64,000 nt of DNA from Typhlomys cinereus (lineage: Eukaryota; Chordata; Mammalia; Rodentia; Platacanthomyidae). Shown here one piece after another: positions 23,411 to 33,516 of this stretch. The DNA lies in assembly GCA_023101885.1 (NCBI GenBank), contig JALPQD010000224.1, positions 2,508,696 to 2,572,695 on the forward strand, given 5' to 3'. Made by a program: the position numbers and the translations under genes. Numbering within the stretch: the first letter of the stretch is position 1; each line of letters begins with the position of its first letter. The notes under the pieces are model-generated. The model made no database searches. It was not told the DNA's origin and was given only the letters and a program-made list of their open reading frames with translations.

Positions 23411-24185
23411 ACTTGTGTACACTTGAACATGTGTGTCTGTTGGAGGCCCAAGGGTAACATCAGGAATCATCCTGGATTGCTCTACCTCCTTATTATTTTA
23501 TTCTGGAGTTTCCTAAGCTCTGTCTTTCAGGATTATAATTGCAGCTGCCACCACTTCCACCCAACCTTTTTACATGAGATCTGGCATCTGAACTCAGGTC
23601 CTTTTTGAGGGAGGCAAAAGCTTTTAACCCCTAATACGCATTTCCTTTATCCACTCATCTGCTGATGGCATCTAGGCTGGCTCATGTCTTGGCACTGTTA
23701 TACAACTCTGATAACGCTGACTGATTCCTTTGGGTGTATATACCAGGAATGTCTAGCCGCATAAGTGTGTATCTGGTGATTCTATTTTAGTTTTTTAAAG
23801 AGCTTCCATTGTAGCTGTGCCCGTTTGCATTCCCATATGCAGTACGTAAGTCCTTTTCTTTCCTCGGTACCAGCACGTGTTAACAGTCTGTCTCTTGATA
23901 GCAGCCATTCTGGCTCCGGCTGTGAGGAGGATTGGTTGGTTTTCTTTGCATTCCAGGGTGATTGATGCCATTGAATTTTGGTTCATGTATTTATTTGGGT
24001 TGGCTGGTTTCCACATGTTTGAATTTGAGTTCTTTATATATTCTAGGTACTAATCCCCTGTCAGCCATGAGATGGGCTGCTGTTCTGCAGACAAGCTCTT
24101 GATTGGTTCCCTTGCTATGCAGAAGCTTTTTAATAATCCCATTTTTGTCACTTTGCCTGAGCTCTTGGAATCCTGTTCTGAAAAC
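23160..24185 (-). mobile_element. L1 3' region, antisense, split by a SINE
   Basis: Left part (to 23374) has 'cttagcatgacgatctcctg' and 'gtcatgtaaatgacat'. The right part (23636 onward) has 'ttatccactcatctgctgat', 'agttctttatatattctagg', 'actaatcccctgtcagccat' and 'tgctatgcagaagcttttta'. These are standard antisense landmarks of the L1 ORF2 end and 3' region in the expected order. Interrupted at 23375-23635 by a SINE, which is therefore younger. Confidence 0.8.
23375..23635 (-). mobile_element. tRNA-derived SINE inserted in L1
   Basis: The plus strand begins with (GT)n (about 17 units). It then shows 'ttggaggcccaagggtaaca', 'ttattctggagtttcctaag', 'catgagatctggcatctgaa' and a worn antisense head 'cttttaacccctaa'. 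The head is truncated at the right edge. Confidence 0.8.
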
Positions 24186-24574
24186 CATTGCCTATGCCTG
24201 GATCTTCAAGAGTTTCCCCAGTTTTCTCAAATCTCAGGTGTTTAGTCAGGAGCCATTGGATGATCTTTGCTGGGCAAGCGGGAGGCCAGGTTTCGTGAAT
24301 GCGGGTAGCCCTCCGGTCCACAAGGCTGTCTTCCGATTATGGTTTTTGGACATGTCCGCCAAGAATCAGATGTGTTTGGTGTTTGTTTTTGGCTCCTCTG
24401 CTAAGCTCTGTTTTCCTACCTGTCGTGTACCTTGTGATCTAGAGATTCTGCCTCTGTGAAGAAACCACCAGGAACAGTGCTCGTGATTTTACAGATGTTG
24501 TGGAAAGGCAAAGCCAGCTGTCCAGGTGTCAAGGAACTCAGTATCGTCCCAGCATAGAAGGCATTTAGCAGGGG

Positions 24575-25060
24575 TACATTCCAGATTGCTGTAACAAAAT
24601 ACATAGACTTGGAAGTATCTCTCATGGGCTAGGGAGATGACTCGGGTTAAAGCCTTTACCTCACAAAGCAGAAAGACCTGAGTTCAGATCACACATGAAA
24701 GTGCCGGGTGGATATGGTAAGGGCCTGTAATGCTGGCCCTGGGAAACCCCGGAGCAAAGCGGTAAGAAAGTAGAACGATCCGGGATGATGCTCAGTGTCA
24801 CCCTTGGGTCTCCACAGGCACACATAAATACATTCAGGTGCATGTGCGCGTACACACACACGCACACACATCCGAGCAAAAACAGACTAGGTGCTTTTCA
24901 GTTTTGGAGGCTGAAGAAGTCCAAGGCCGAAAGATTGGTAGACCTGGTCTACAGGTGACACCTTCTAACCAAATCTTTATATAGCGGGGGGGGGAGGGGG
25001 GGAGGGGAATAATTAGAATGGGAGAGGAGGTCGTCTCTGTGGCCTCCAAAGTTCCCTCTC
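24575..25060. mobile_element. Old mammalian repeat split by a SINE
   Basis: The left arm 'ttccagattgctgtaacaaa'/'atacatagacttgg' and the right arm 'gttttggaggctgaagaagt'/'ccaaggcc' are consecutive parts of a common mammalian repeat ('ctgtaacaaaataccatagac ... gttctggaggctggaagtccaag' type). They are separated by the SINE at 24626-24885. The same family recurs at 57027-57290. A G-rich tract (24985-25007) lies in the right arm. Confidence 0.6.
24626..24885 (+). mobile_element. tRNA-derived SINE, old subfamily
   Basis: 'gggctagggagatgactcgg' head, 'gagttcagatcacacatgaa', 'gggcctgtaatgctggccct', 'gtcacccttgggtctccaca' and a CA-rich end without a clear AATAAA. It sits inside the older repeat at 24575-25060. 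Confidence 0.75.
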
Positions 25061-25697
25061 AGGCACCGTCACCCTGGAGACTTGGAGACATGGGAGCAGA
25101 ATCACTGCAGCGGTCCCTCCCCTGGACAACCGTCCTCCGAGTGCGGGTGGAGCGTCACTCGTCATTCAGGCAGTGAGTCTTGAAGACCTTGCCAGCAGGA
25201 GTTCAGTGGGGGAGTTCAGCACAGGGTGCTGGAGGTGCAGGAGGCAGTACCAGGCCCTCTAATACCTTCCTTGCTGTATTTTCAGATTAGGTTGAGCTGC
25301 CGCAGCCTCCTGAGCACCACCACACCCCTTTTTAGATTTTTCAAACAGTTGCAGTTGAAAATTTCTTAATTGCAGTGATAGATGGGTGATACCATTTCCT
25401 CCCCTGCCAGGGGCATGTTGCTTCTGAAAGATGTCTACTTAGGAGTCTTCTGGTAGCATTGGCTTTGGATGAAGAGATTCTGACTCAGTTCCTCCTGGTT
25501 CTCCCTTCAGAAGACACCTGCCTCTGTTCGCTTCCTCGGGCCCCACGTTTGCTTTTCCAGCATTTCTTTTCCTTCTTTCCATGCAGAGTCTCTGCAGGTT
25601 CGTTGCCAAGGCAGGAAAAATGTAGGCGGCTCGCAGAGCTGAGAGGTTAATACCTGAGTTCTTATTCTGAGGTATCTTGGTGACCCATTGATTTGGG

Positions 25698-25770
25698 GAA
25701 TGTGGGCAGCTCCGTGGTGGAGCCCCATGCCTAGGCCCCGGGTTTGTGTTTGATCCCCAGAAAAGTTGAG
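25698..25770 (+). mobile_element. ID-like SINE head
   Basis: 'cagctccgtggtggagcccc', 'atgcctaggccccgggtttg', 'tgtttgatccccagaaaagt' follow an ID/tRNA-Ala-type head with A- and B-box-like parts. Short, with little tail. Confidence 0.55.
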
Positions 25771-26445
25771 GCGAAGAGACCATACACAAGCAGCACCCAT
25801 GTTGCTTCTGAGAGCGATAGCAGGTCCACAGGGAGTGAGGTACGGTGGAGGAGAAGAAAGTTCTCTCTGTTCAAAACAGCAGGGTGGGACCCATGGACAG
25901 ACCTCCTCGTAGTCATCTTCGGGGCAGCATGAAGAAGTCTGTGGCCTGTGGTAGCCACACCAGCCCTCCGCGGCCTACAGAGACACGAGACTGCGTGCCT
26001 GTCTCTCCGCATGTCTATCTTGCGTTCAGGAAAAGAAGCCGTGACCACATTACATGGCAAGTGTCTTAGCATGTACATTTTCTTGAATCCATTTCATTTC
26101 AGCTCGTCAATCTCCTGTGTGTCCTGTCCATGAGATCTTGTCTCTTGATTTATTTCTTTATATATCCTTTGGTAGCTTCCTTTCAGTTGGGATGTTTCCA
26201 GTCTTTTTTCATGTCCTTTTTTTTTTTTTAAGCTACATAAGCAAAGGGGTGGTATCTCAATCAGATACCGAAGAAAAGCAAATGCCTTTAACAACAAACT
26301 TGGGGAAGATTCTCACGTTGAATGCTTTTGCGTTAATAGTTAAGTTCTAGGTGCGCCGTGGGCATCTTGTCTGGTTAGGAGGTGACACTGGGGGCTCAGC
26401 TGCTGGCAGGACATCTCAGACACTGTGGTTTCACGCTCTTGGCAG
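25771..26445 (+). other. Cdyl: Intron end before first visible Cdyl exon
   Basis: No repeat is recognised except a T run at 26218-26230. Ends in the acceptor at 26444-26445. Confidence 0.5.
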
Positions 26446-26702
26446 GTACATCTCCGTTCATGGATGCGCTAACAGCTAATGGAAACACCACCATCCCCAC
26501 GTCCGTTACAGGAGTGGCAGCCGGGAAAAGGAAATTCATTGACGACAGAAGAGACCAGCCTTTTGACAAGCGCTTGCGCTTCAGTGTGAGGCAGACAGAG
26601 AGTGCCTACAGATACAGAGACATTGTCGTCAGGAAGCAGGATGGCTTCACCCACATCTTGTTGTCCACCAAATCATCCGAGAATAACTCTCTAAACCCAG
26701 AG
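26446..26702 (+). CDS. Cdyl: Cdyl exon (first visible): linker end and start of crotonase-like domain
   Basis: This exon encodes about 86 residues of chromodomain Y-like protein. It begins mid-codon (two bases completing a Gly codon) after AG at 26444-26445. It includes SPFMDALTANG, KRKFIDDRRDQPFDKRLRFS (basic, nuclear-localisation-like) and YRYRDIVVRKQDGFTHILLS, the entry strand of the enoyl-CoA hydratase/isomerase fold, and ends NSLNPE at codon end before the donor GAG|gtgaga. CDYL is a nuclear co-repressor. Its N-terminal chromodomain (not in this window) reads methylated H3K9/K27, and the C-terminal fold binds CoA and partners such as HDAC1/2. It has been reported to lower histone crotonylation by hydrating crotonyl-CoA. 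The identity rests on near-complete agreement with CDYL as I know it, with substitutions in the poorly conserved segment after DALTANG. The five exons here account for roughly the last 314 residues of a protein of about 550-600. Confidence 0.97.
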
Positions 26703-27890
26703 GTGAGAGACCCGCCCGGGCTGTGCTTGGCGCTTCTTGGAGCCCGGCGCGGCAGCCTGCTTGCTGAGTGGTACTCCTCTGGGCTCTTTCTAGACTTTCT
26801 GGGCTGGCTCACGATGCCCAGCAGTAGGAAGCAGAGGTGGTGTGTGCCAGCCTTGTGAGTCCTTGTGGCACCCGTAGACGCAGTGATGTGACAGCCACTC
26901 CGTTCTCCTGGCATGGCCTCCCACGGGATCCATGAATGGGGGTGGGGCGCAGCTGCGCTTGTGTCCTCGATCACCCCCAGTTCAGCTCTTGATCTGTAGC
27001 GTGCAGGGCTCAGCCCGCGGCTTCTCGGTGGGACGTGTGTGCACAGATTCCACCGTGGCCTTCATCAGAATCTTGACATGTTCTTCACTCAGTCAAGGTG
27101 ACACCTGGTTCAACCCCTTGGAGCATCTAATGTCATCCTGCCACACAGCACCCTGCAACATTGTGGCGGGTGGTGTGTGTGGCAGGGGTCCCCATGCTTT
27201 CCTTGTCCATGGTTCTTAGGAAGGCAGGTTTCAGAGATCCAGAGCTGCTGGCGCTGGCCAAGGTTTGCAGACTTACTCTCCATTGGCTCCAAAGCCAGGG
27301 GCTTGAATTTGCATCAGGCCTCCCCCAAGGTTTAGGTTCTGCTGTTCACTAGTTTTCTACTCTGCCTAGGTTGGGCAAGTCTGGGTATCCAACCATGACC
27401 ACAAAACAAACCAGTTCAGGACTGGTCTTTGGTGCAATTTGCTGAGTTATTTTTAAATGTTTCACGGGGATCATCTTAAATGATTTGTGCCCATCTACCC
27501 TCCTGCACTGATGAGCTGTACTTACGCACTCATATACTAGACGATAAATTTCAGTCCCTAAGTGTGTGATAGACAGATGAGAGGACAGGGCCAAGAAACA
27601 TAGAACTGAGCTCATTCCTTTGCACTGTTGGAATGTGCCACCTGCTGTCCACATTGTGGAAACTTCCTTACCTGCTGAGATTTCTGCAGCTAGATTCACA
27701 GGCCTTTCTGACCACACTCCATCCCCAGCCCTGCACATCTGCTGCAGAGAAAGAGAAACGTGTCCTGTATTCACACTTGGTGGGCAGAGTCTGCGATTGC
27801 GTTCTTCTGTGGCTCCCGATAGTCCCATCATGGTGGGTTTGTGCGTGTTGGTACCCGGAGTGCTTTCACCACTTGGATTGTGGTTTGCAG
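26703..27890 (+). other. Cdyl: Cdyl intron
   Basis: Donor gtgaga at 26703; acceptor ttgcag at 27885-27890. 1,188 bases. I recognise no repeat. The open frame at 27349-27831 (minus strand) and others overlap both strands and look like chance. Confidence 0.85.
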
Positions 27891-28063
27891 GTGATGAAAG
27901 AGGTCCAGAGTGCCCTGAACACGGCCGCAGCGGACGACAGCAAGCTGGTGCTACTCAGCGCCGTGGGCAGCGTCTTCTGTTGCGGCCTTGACTTTCTTTA
28001 TTTTATACGGCGCCTCACGGACGACAGGAAGAGAGAAAGCACTAAGATGGCAGATGCAATCAG
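27891..28063 (+). CDS. Cdyl: Cdyl exon: crotonase-like domain, first part
   Basis: Starts in phase 0 with VMKEVQSALNTAAADDSKLV, continues LLSAVGSVFCCGLDF and YFIRRLTDDRKRESTKMADA, and ends ATC AG before the strong donor gtacgt. The SAVGSVFCCGLD segment corresponds to the crotonase turn (S/A-G-x-x-F-C-x-G-x-D) that supplies one backbone amide of the oxyanion hole and binds the acyl-CoA thioester. Length is 173 bases, so it ends two bases into an Arg codon and the next exon should supply the third base. It does not in this sequence as written (see the exon at 33307). An alternative donor at 28068 (gtgggc) would end the exon at 28067, giving 177 bases in full codons with an extra Tyr. Confidence 0.95.
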
Positions 28064-28599
28064 GTACGTGGGCATGGGGTTTTGTTTGGAGGGCACCAGT
28101 CTGTGAGAGCAGCCTTTCTTGTTGCCCCAGTAGAACTTAGGCTTGCCCTGGGCCAATCACTGATTCGTCCAGGGGCATTCAGGGACTGCGATGGTTTAGT
28201 GCGTCACATACAGACACATCCCCTTCCATGTAATAATGTACTGACTGCTTGATTGTCTAGGCCTTGTGACAGTTCTTTAGGCTCACAGGGAGAGGTGGTG
28301 GTGTTTTTTGAACGTTTTTTGAACATTTTTTCAAGTTGTCCTAACTTGCAGTTACTTGGAGAAGTAGATGAACTAGATAAACTCTAGATAACCCACTACT
28401 TAGGTCTTCCCCATCCTTTTTCCAAATACATTTTAGTTGTTTTAGCGATAAAATTTATATTTTCCTATTATAGGTTCACATTGTAGAATGATACATTGTA
28501 ACATGGCTAACCCCAGCCTCTGATGATTAACATGTGCATGTCTCTCACACTTTTGTTGTGAAATCTCTCTCTTATTTACTTTGAACATATGAAATCTTT

Positions 28600-28700
28600 T
28601 TTTTCTTTTTTGAGTTAGGGGTCTCGGTACATAGACAAAAGTGACCTTGAGCTCATAGTCCTCCTCCTCCCAGCACTGACAGCCGTGTGCTGCCCCACTT
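28600..28700 (-). mobile_element. B1 fragment, antisense
   Basis: T-rich lead, 'gagttaggggtctcggtaca', 'gaccttgagctcatagtcct', 'cctcccagcactgacagccg' are decayed antisense B1 segments. Confidence 0.5.
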
Positions 28701-29164
28701 GAGATCTTTCATAGTGAATTTCAAGTTATTTGAGGTCAGCTGCCCTTGTTGAGGTGAGAATTTTCATGTGCGTAGTTCACGTGCACACAGTGCACATTTG
28801 ACATTGGCTGTTAGGTAAATAGGCTGGGCTTGTCAGTGTGACGTGCTAGCTGTGAGACACTGTGTGCTGTCTCCTGTGTTTAGATTGCTCGCTGCTGTGT
28901 TGTAAGAGTTCAAAGCCTTCCCCAGACCCTCCAGATTCTGCTGTAATTGAGGCCCTCTTGTATCTTGATAACCACTGTGTTCTATAGTTGAAAGTTCTTC
29001 GTTTTTCAGAGGTGACTTTTAGTTGAAGTGAGTGAAATCGGTCACCAGTCAGGAAGAGCCGCATTTGCCTACCCAGCTACTGGGATGTGTCCCCAAGCGG
29101 CCCTTAGGACTTTCTGTGTTTGCCTTGTATACAAGGATGAAAATGTTTAAAGGTGCAGACTTGG

Positions 29165-29325
29165 GAACCAGTGTGATGGTTTAGTGCCACACGGGTCTGA
29201 CTACCTGAACTCAATCCCCTGAAACCAACTTCACAGAGTTGTCCCCCTGGCCTCCAGACATGCGCCAGAGGACATAAGCATGTGCATGCACACACTTACA
29301 CATGTACACATACATAGACACGTTA
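29165..29325 (+). mobile_element. B3/B2-like SINE, decayed
   Basis: 'accagtgtgatggtttagtg', 'ctacctgaactcaatcccct', 'gttgtccccctggcctccag' and a CA-rich end with an AATAATAATAA-like tail. Typical tRNA-derived SINE order. Confidence 0.6.
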
Positions 29326-30527
29326 ATAATAATAACACATGCAGGCTTGTAAATGGCACTAAAGTAAATTAGGTCTTCTCCAAACCAGGTACCTGCAGAG
29401 TGGAAGCTGAGATCCTGGGAGCTGAGTCTAACTCCCTGTGGCACTAGGCTTTCTGGGCTCGTGAACCATTGTGGAGGGATCTGATTGGAGATGGGATGTT
29501 GGGGTGGTTTTTTTTTTTCTGTTTTGGTGGGTCTGAGGTTGGCAGGTCATCTTTTGACAGTTTACCTGGAGCCTCACATTTGGAGTTCCTTGGCATTGCC
29601 TTGGTTTTGCACAACTTATTTATCCATTTTGAAAATGAATGTATTTTGATACACTTAGATTCAGAGGTTAGCTGTCTTTGGTGCCTTAACATATATCCAG
29701 CCAAGGATAACAATAAACGTAGCTCAGCACAGTCAGAAACTTACAACATTGCAAGGATTTTTTTCTTTTATAATGAAACTGTGGTTATTTGTACATAACC
29801 ATGTCATGTTAAGATTTCAAAAGGTCAACTGTGCCTGCCAGGAATCTTTGAGTGTCACTATGTAACTCATAGCTATTTTTTCAGAATTTTGAAATGTTAT
29901 AGTCTTCCTTAATTTCTGGTCTCCTAGATAGCTTCAAACTGTGGTGGAATACTAGACAGCCCCGATTTCTCCCGCTTGAGAGTAAACAGCTTGGTCAGTG
30001 TCCCTTAGCTTCATATTTTGCATTCAGGTTGTTCTGCCCCTTGTGGTGACTGCATTCACAGCAAAACCACACAGAATATTGTGCTCTGTGATGGTGCTGG
30101 AGAGGGAGGAAAGGGAGGAAACAGGCTTGTCTGTCGGAGCCTTGCTGCTCGGGTAGACCTTCCCTTAAGCTCTAGTCTAGCCTCTGTCAGCCTCCGGCAT
30201 TGAGTTACCCTTGACAGGGGTTAAGTCCTGTGGCGTCAGGAAAGGTAGATCGAGATATAAATGGCCATCTATGTCTTGAACGCTTCTTGGACAACCTTAA
30301 TACTTGCACCAGTCCCTCCCCTTTCTTCCCTGTGCCCATCCATCCATCCTGCTCCTCCCCCACACAAAACAGGTGGCTCTAGGAAGCAATGAAATCTATC
30401 ATAAACCAAGTGTTGTGTTTTTTTTTTTCTTTAAGTGAGTAGATTTTTGTTATGGATTTTTCTTCATACACATTGGCAGGATCAAAAAAGCAGTTAGTGC
30501 ACCAGGTTCTGTTAGCCTTTCTTTGGC

Positions 30528-30534
<7 letters not shown>

Positions 30535-30588
<54 letters not shown>
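30535..30588. repeat. (TA)n microsatellite
   Basis: About 26 uninterrupted TA units. Cruciform-prone and length-variable. Confidence 0.95.
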
Positions 30589-30591
<3 letters not shown>

Positions 30592-33306
30592 TAATTTTGT
30601 GGTATCTTAACTCAAGTCCTGAACTTTGAGTCAAAAGACCGACCTCATTCTAACAAGTTTCTAAAAGAAATGTGAGCAAGAAGAGGATTAGCTTAAACAA
30701 GTTGTCTTGTCACCCATCCAGGGCAGCTAATTCTGTCGTCGGGCTCCTGCCGATAGCCACTTTGCAGGCTCTGAAGCCGGATGGCCAGAGTGTTATTGAT
30801 AAAACACAAGCCCTGGGATCCATTCACAGCCTCTAGAGTCTGGGAAGAGGAGTGAGTGAAGTGCTTCTTGTCCCATCTGCTCCCCAAGTGGGAGGATCCT
30901 GAAAGGGAGAAACAAGTGCCTGGGCTGCCCTGAGACTTGACCTCTTCTGTTCAGTCCTTCCTGTCCCCTGCGGCTGAGAAGAGGCAGCACTGCTAAAACT
31001 CCAGGCTCTCACTTCCTCCATTTCCCCAGCCTCTTTGATTAACTGTCCGATGTCTGAATTAATACCTGTTCTTCCCAGCAGGACTTTTGTTTAATTGTGT
31101 CTTCTGTTAGCTTTCCTCTTTCTCTTCACCTCGACTTGCAGACAATTCAGAGGGAAGACGTAAGAGTCCAGTGTCTGCTTTGTACCCATGGGTTCGTGCA
31201 TTTCTACTTTCCGTGCCCAGCAAGAGCAGTGAGGCAGACCCTTCCGGATGCTGGCCGTTGAGAGTCCCAGCCCAGGCCTGGGGACAGCCATTGACACCCC
31301 ACGCAGGCACCCGCCTCGCTGAGAGCATTGTGCGTTCATGCGAAGCTTGCGCACGGCCCAGGGAGGTGTCTCCTGGACAGGGAGCTTCTGTGGACCATCA
31401 CTGTGGCCCATATTTTTATCTGGCATCTCCACCTGTCCGTTCCCTCTGAAGGGAAGAGCTTTGTTGCAGTGTGTGCTGATGAATTCAGACCCTGGCCAGA
31501 AAGAACCATCATTTGGGTTGAAGTTGAACCAAACAACAAGAAAAATCTCAGTCTGGGTTTTGATTTCTCATAAGAAGCTTTAGAGACAGAATTGTATTTT
31601 GTTCAAGCATACAACATGAGAGGGTACTAGCAATATTACATAAGCTGTAATTCCTTTTGCCAGTTCTCTGTAAGAATCATTTTATCATTATGATAGTTTG
31701 ATCATTCCTTTCATGTTAATTTACCACCCGTTGTGGTTTCTAGATGTCAGCACTAACCAAAGACAAATCTGCTTCCCATAAGCCTTAGAAAAGTGTAGCC
31801 ATTTGGGCTGCTGGGACACATATTTCAATCTGTTCCATATTTCGAGACCGATATAATAGTTACCTTTCCAGAAGGTGTCAGTAACAGCATAAGAAATGAA
31901 TCTCCGCCCTACATCATGAAGCCGTAATCCTCAGAAGGCAGTGGGAGGTGCAGCTCCTCTGTGTGTCAAGAGCCTGCTTGAAAGGTTGTCTGGCTCTTTG
32001 TATCTCTGAACCCCAGCATGATCTCTCTAACAACGCCTGGGGCTTTCTTATTAAGAGATCTTAGTGCAGCTTATTTATTTGAATGAGTTAATTCTTGCCC
32101 AGTCGAAGATCCCACAAGTCTCGGAGGCCTTCTGCCCTGACTGGCCGCACCTTTAACAAGCTCCTCAACTCTAGCCCTTGCTCCACACTTCTCCATCCTG
32201 TTCTCTACACCTCCACACACACACACCCCAAATAAATAAAACGGTGTGGGTGTTCAGGGGTCTGGGGCCCACCCATGATACTGGACAGCAGATCATGATT
32301 TTCAGAGAGCGAACACATCACTCAGCTTTTTACATTGGCGTGCTGCAGAGAGCCACAGGATGTGTCTCGTGCCACCAGAGGGCCCAGGTGTAGAACCCAG
32401 TTGTGAAAAGCTCTGGTTGCTCTAGAGTTTCTGGCTCCAGGACTCAGCCTTCCTAAAAGGAGCTCGCTGGATTTATTTTTGTGGTCACTCTTTGCCACAC
32501 ATGATTAAATCCGTAGCAAGAACCATCTCTGAACATACAGCCAACTTGTAGTTCTGGGAGAGGTGTGTTCCCATTGTGGCATAGCACCAATCTCCCCAGT
32601 GTTGAAGAGTGACCTGCTTCTCCACCTGACCTAAAAGCAGGCGTGAAACAGACTTGGCTGAGTTTGCTGAAAGCATGTGTTCTCCGTGAGGGCCGCCCGG
32701 CCCCCAGCCCTGCTCTGCTTTGAGCTATGCCGCAGCGGCACCCCACCCCTTGGTGGAAAGCAGACACAAGTTTGGGAGTGCTCTTTACCTTGCTTACTGG
32801 CCCCCATCTCAACCAGCCTTTCTCTATCTCCCAGAGTCCCTCAGTCTCATGCAAGATAATGCAGGTTCCTTCCAGATTAACACCTGTCAGAAATCACGAC
32901 AGGACCTGATCCTGACCCCTTGCTTCCTCGCCTGATCCACTGCTGCTTGTTCACCACCAGGCAGTCGGCTTGCACCGAGCCATGCTTCCTCAGGATGCTT
33001 CCTTGGTTGGCCATCTGAATCCCATCGTGTCAGTGGGCTCCTGGGTCTTCAAGGGCAGAAGGGTTGTGAAGTAAGATGCAGGACCCCCCTCTCCCCAGCC
33101 CCCCGCATGGTGTCCAGGCTGGGGTTAAGCCTGATGCAGCAAATAAACCCATGGTCCACAGCTTCTGGGAGAAAGTCTCAACCAAATCTCTTCTCTGAAT
33201 GATTTGCAAAGTTTACATCTTGGTAAATTGCATTCCATGATAGATTTTTTTCATCTGCTCAAATATGCAATGTTTTCAGTAATTCCCCGTTTATTTTTCA
33301 TTTTAG

Positions 33307-33516
33307 AACTTCGTGAATACTTTCATTCAGTTTAAGAAGCCCATTATTGTGGCAGTTAATGGCCCAGCCATTGGACTAGGAGCATCCATATTGCCTCTTT
33401 GCGATGTGGTTTGGGCTAACGAAAAGGCTTGGTTTCAAACACCCTATACCACCTTCGGACAGAGTCCAGATGGCTGCTCTACCGTTATGTTTCCCAAGAT
33501 TATGGGAGGAGCATCT
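33307..33516 (+). CDS. Cdyl: Cdyl exon: core of crotonase-like domain, with a frame anomaly at its start
   Basis: Encodes NFVNTFIQFKKPIIVAVNGP, AIGLGASILPLCDVVWANEK, then AWFQTPYTTFGQSPDGCSTV and MFPKIMGGAS, ending at TCT before donor gtgagt. VNGPAIGLGAS is the crotonase substrate-binding turn. Aligned to enoyl-CoA hydratase, the two catalytic Glu positions are occupied by Ser (GLGAS) and Tyr (TPY), as in the CDY/CDYL family. The exon is 210 bases and opens in phase 0 (AAC = Asn), while the previous exon ends two bases into a codon. Splicing AG to AACTTCGTG gives AGA ACT TCG TGA, a stop after three codons. The family protein reads Arg-Asn-Phe here, so a single base (probably a G right after TTTTAG) appears to be missing. 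The protein sequence is otherwise perfectly conserved, which argues against long-standing pseudogenisation. Confidence 0.95.

Larger units (their letters stand above)
1..26445 (+). other. Cdyl: Cdyl intron (partial), upstream of first visible exon
   Basis: No chromodomain or other Cdyl linker coding sequence is visible here. The first coding match starts at 26446 in phase 1, so a preceding exon must lie left of the window and this whole block reads as intron. Its 3' end is a good acceptor (AG at 26444-26445 after a T-rich stretch). Open frames inside are short, lack recognisable domains, and many are translations of SINEs or GT tracts. Repeats inside are listed separately. Non-coding exons or intronic RNAs cannot be excluded by eye. 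Confidence 0.85.
28064..33306 (+). other. Cdyl: Cdyl intron with scattered SINEs
   Basis: Contains an antisense B1-like fragment (about 28600-28700), a B3-like SINE (about 29165-29320) and a (TA)n tract (30535-30588). The remainder (29320-30530 and 30590-33300) shows nothing that I can name. Acceptor: T-rich stretch ending in TTTTAG at 33301-33306. A second AG ('ttttcag') lies at 33273-33279 but leads to a stop in the required frame. Confidence 0.8.

Noticed and set aside
1..26445. Search for Cdyl chromodomain exon or alternative first exons
   Set aside because: No chromodomain-like or basic N-terminal coding sequence was found. These exons must be upstream of the window.
27349..27831. 160-codon minus-strand frame in a Cdyl intron
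   Set aside because: No recognisable protein. It overlaps plus-strand frames in the same interval, and one of those runs into the real exon by chance.
33273..33279. Upstream AG (ttttcag) as an alternative acceptor to fix the Cdyl frame
   Set aside because: Joining there adds non-family codons and still reaches the TGA at the same place in the required frame.
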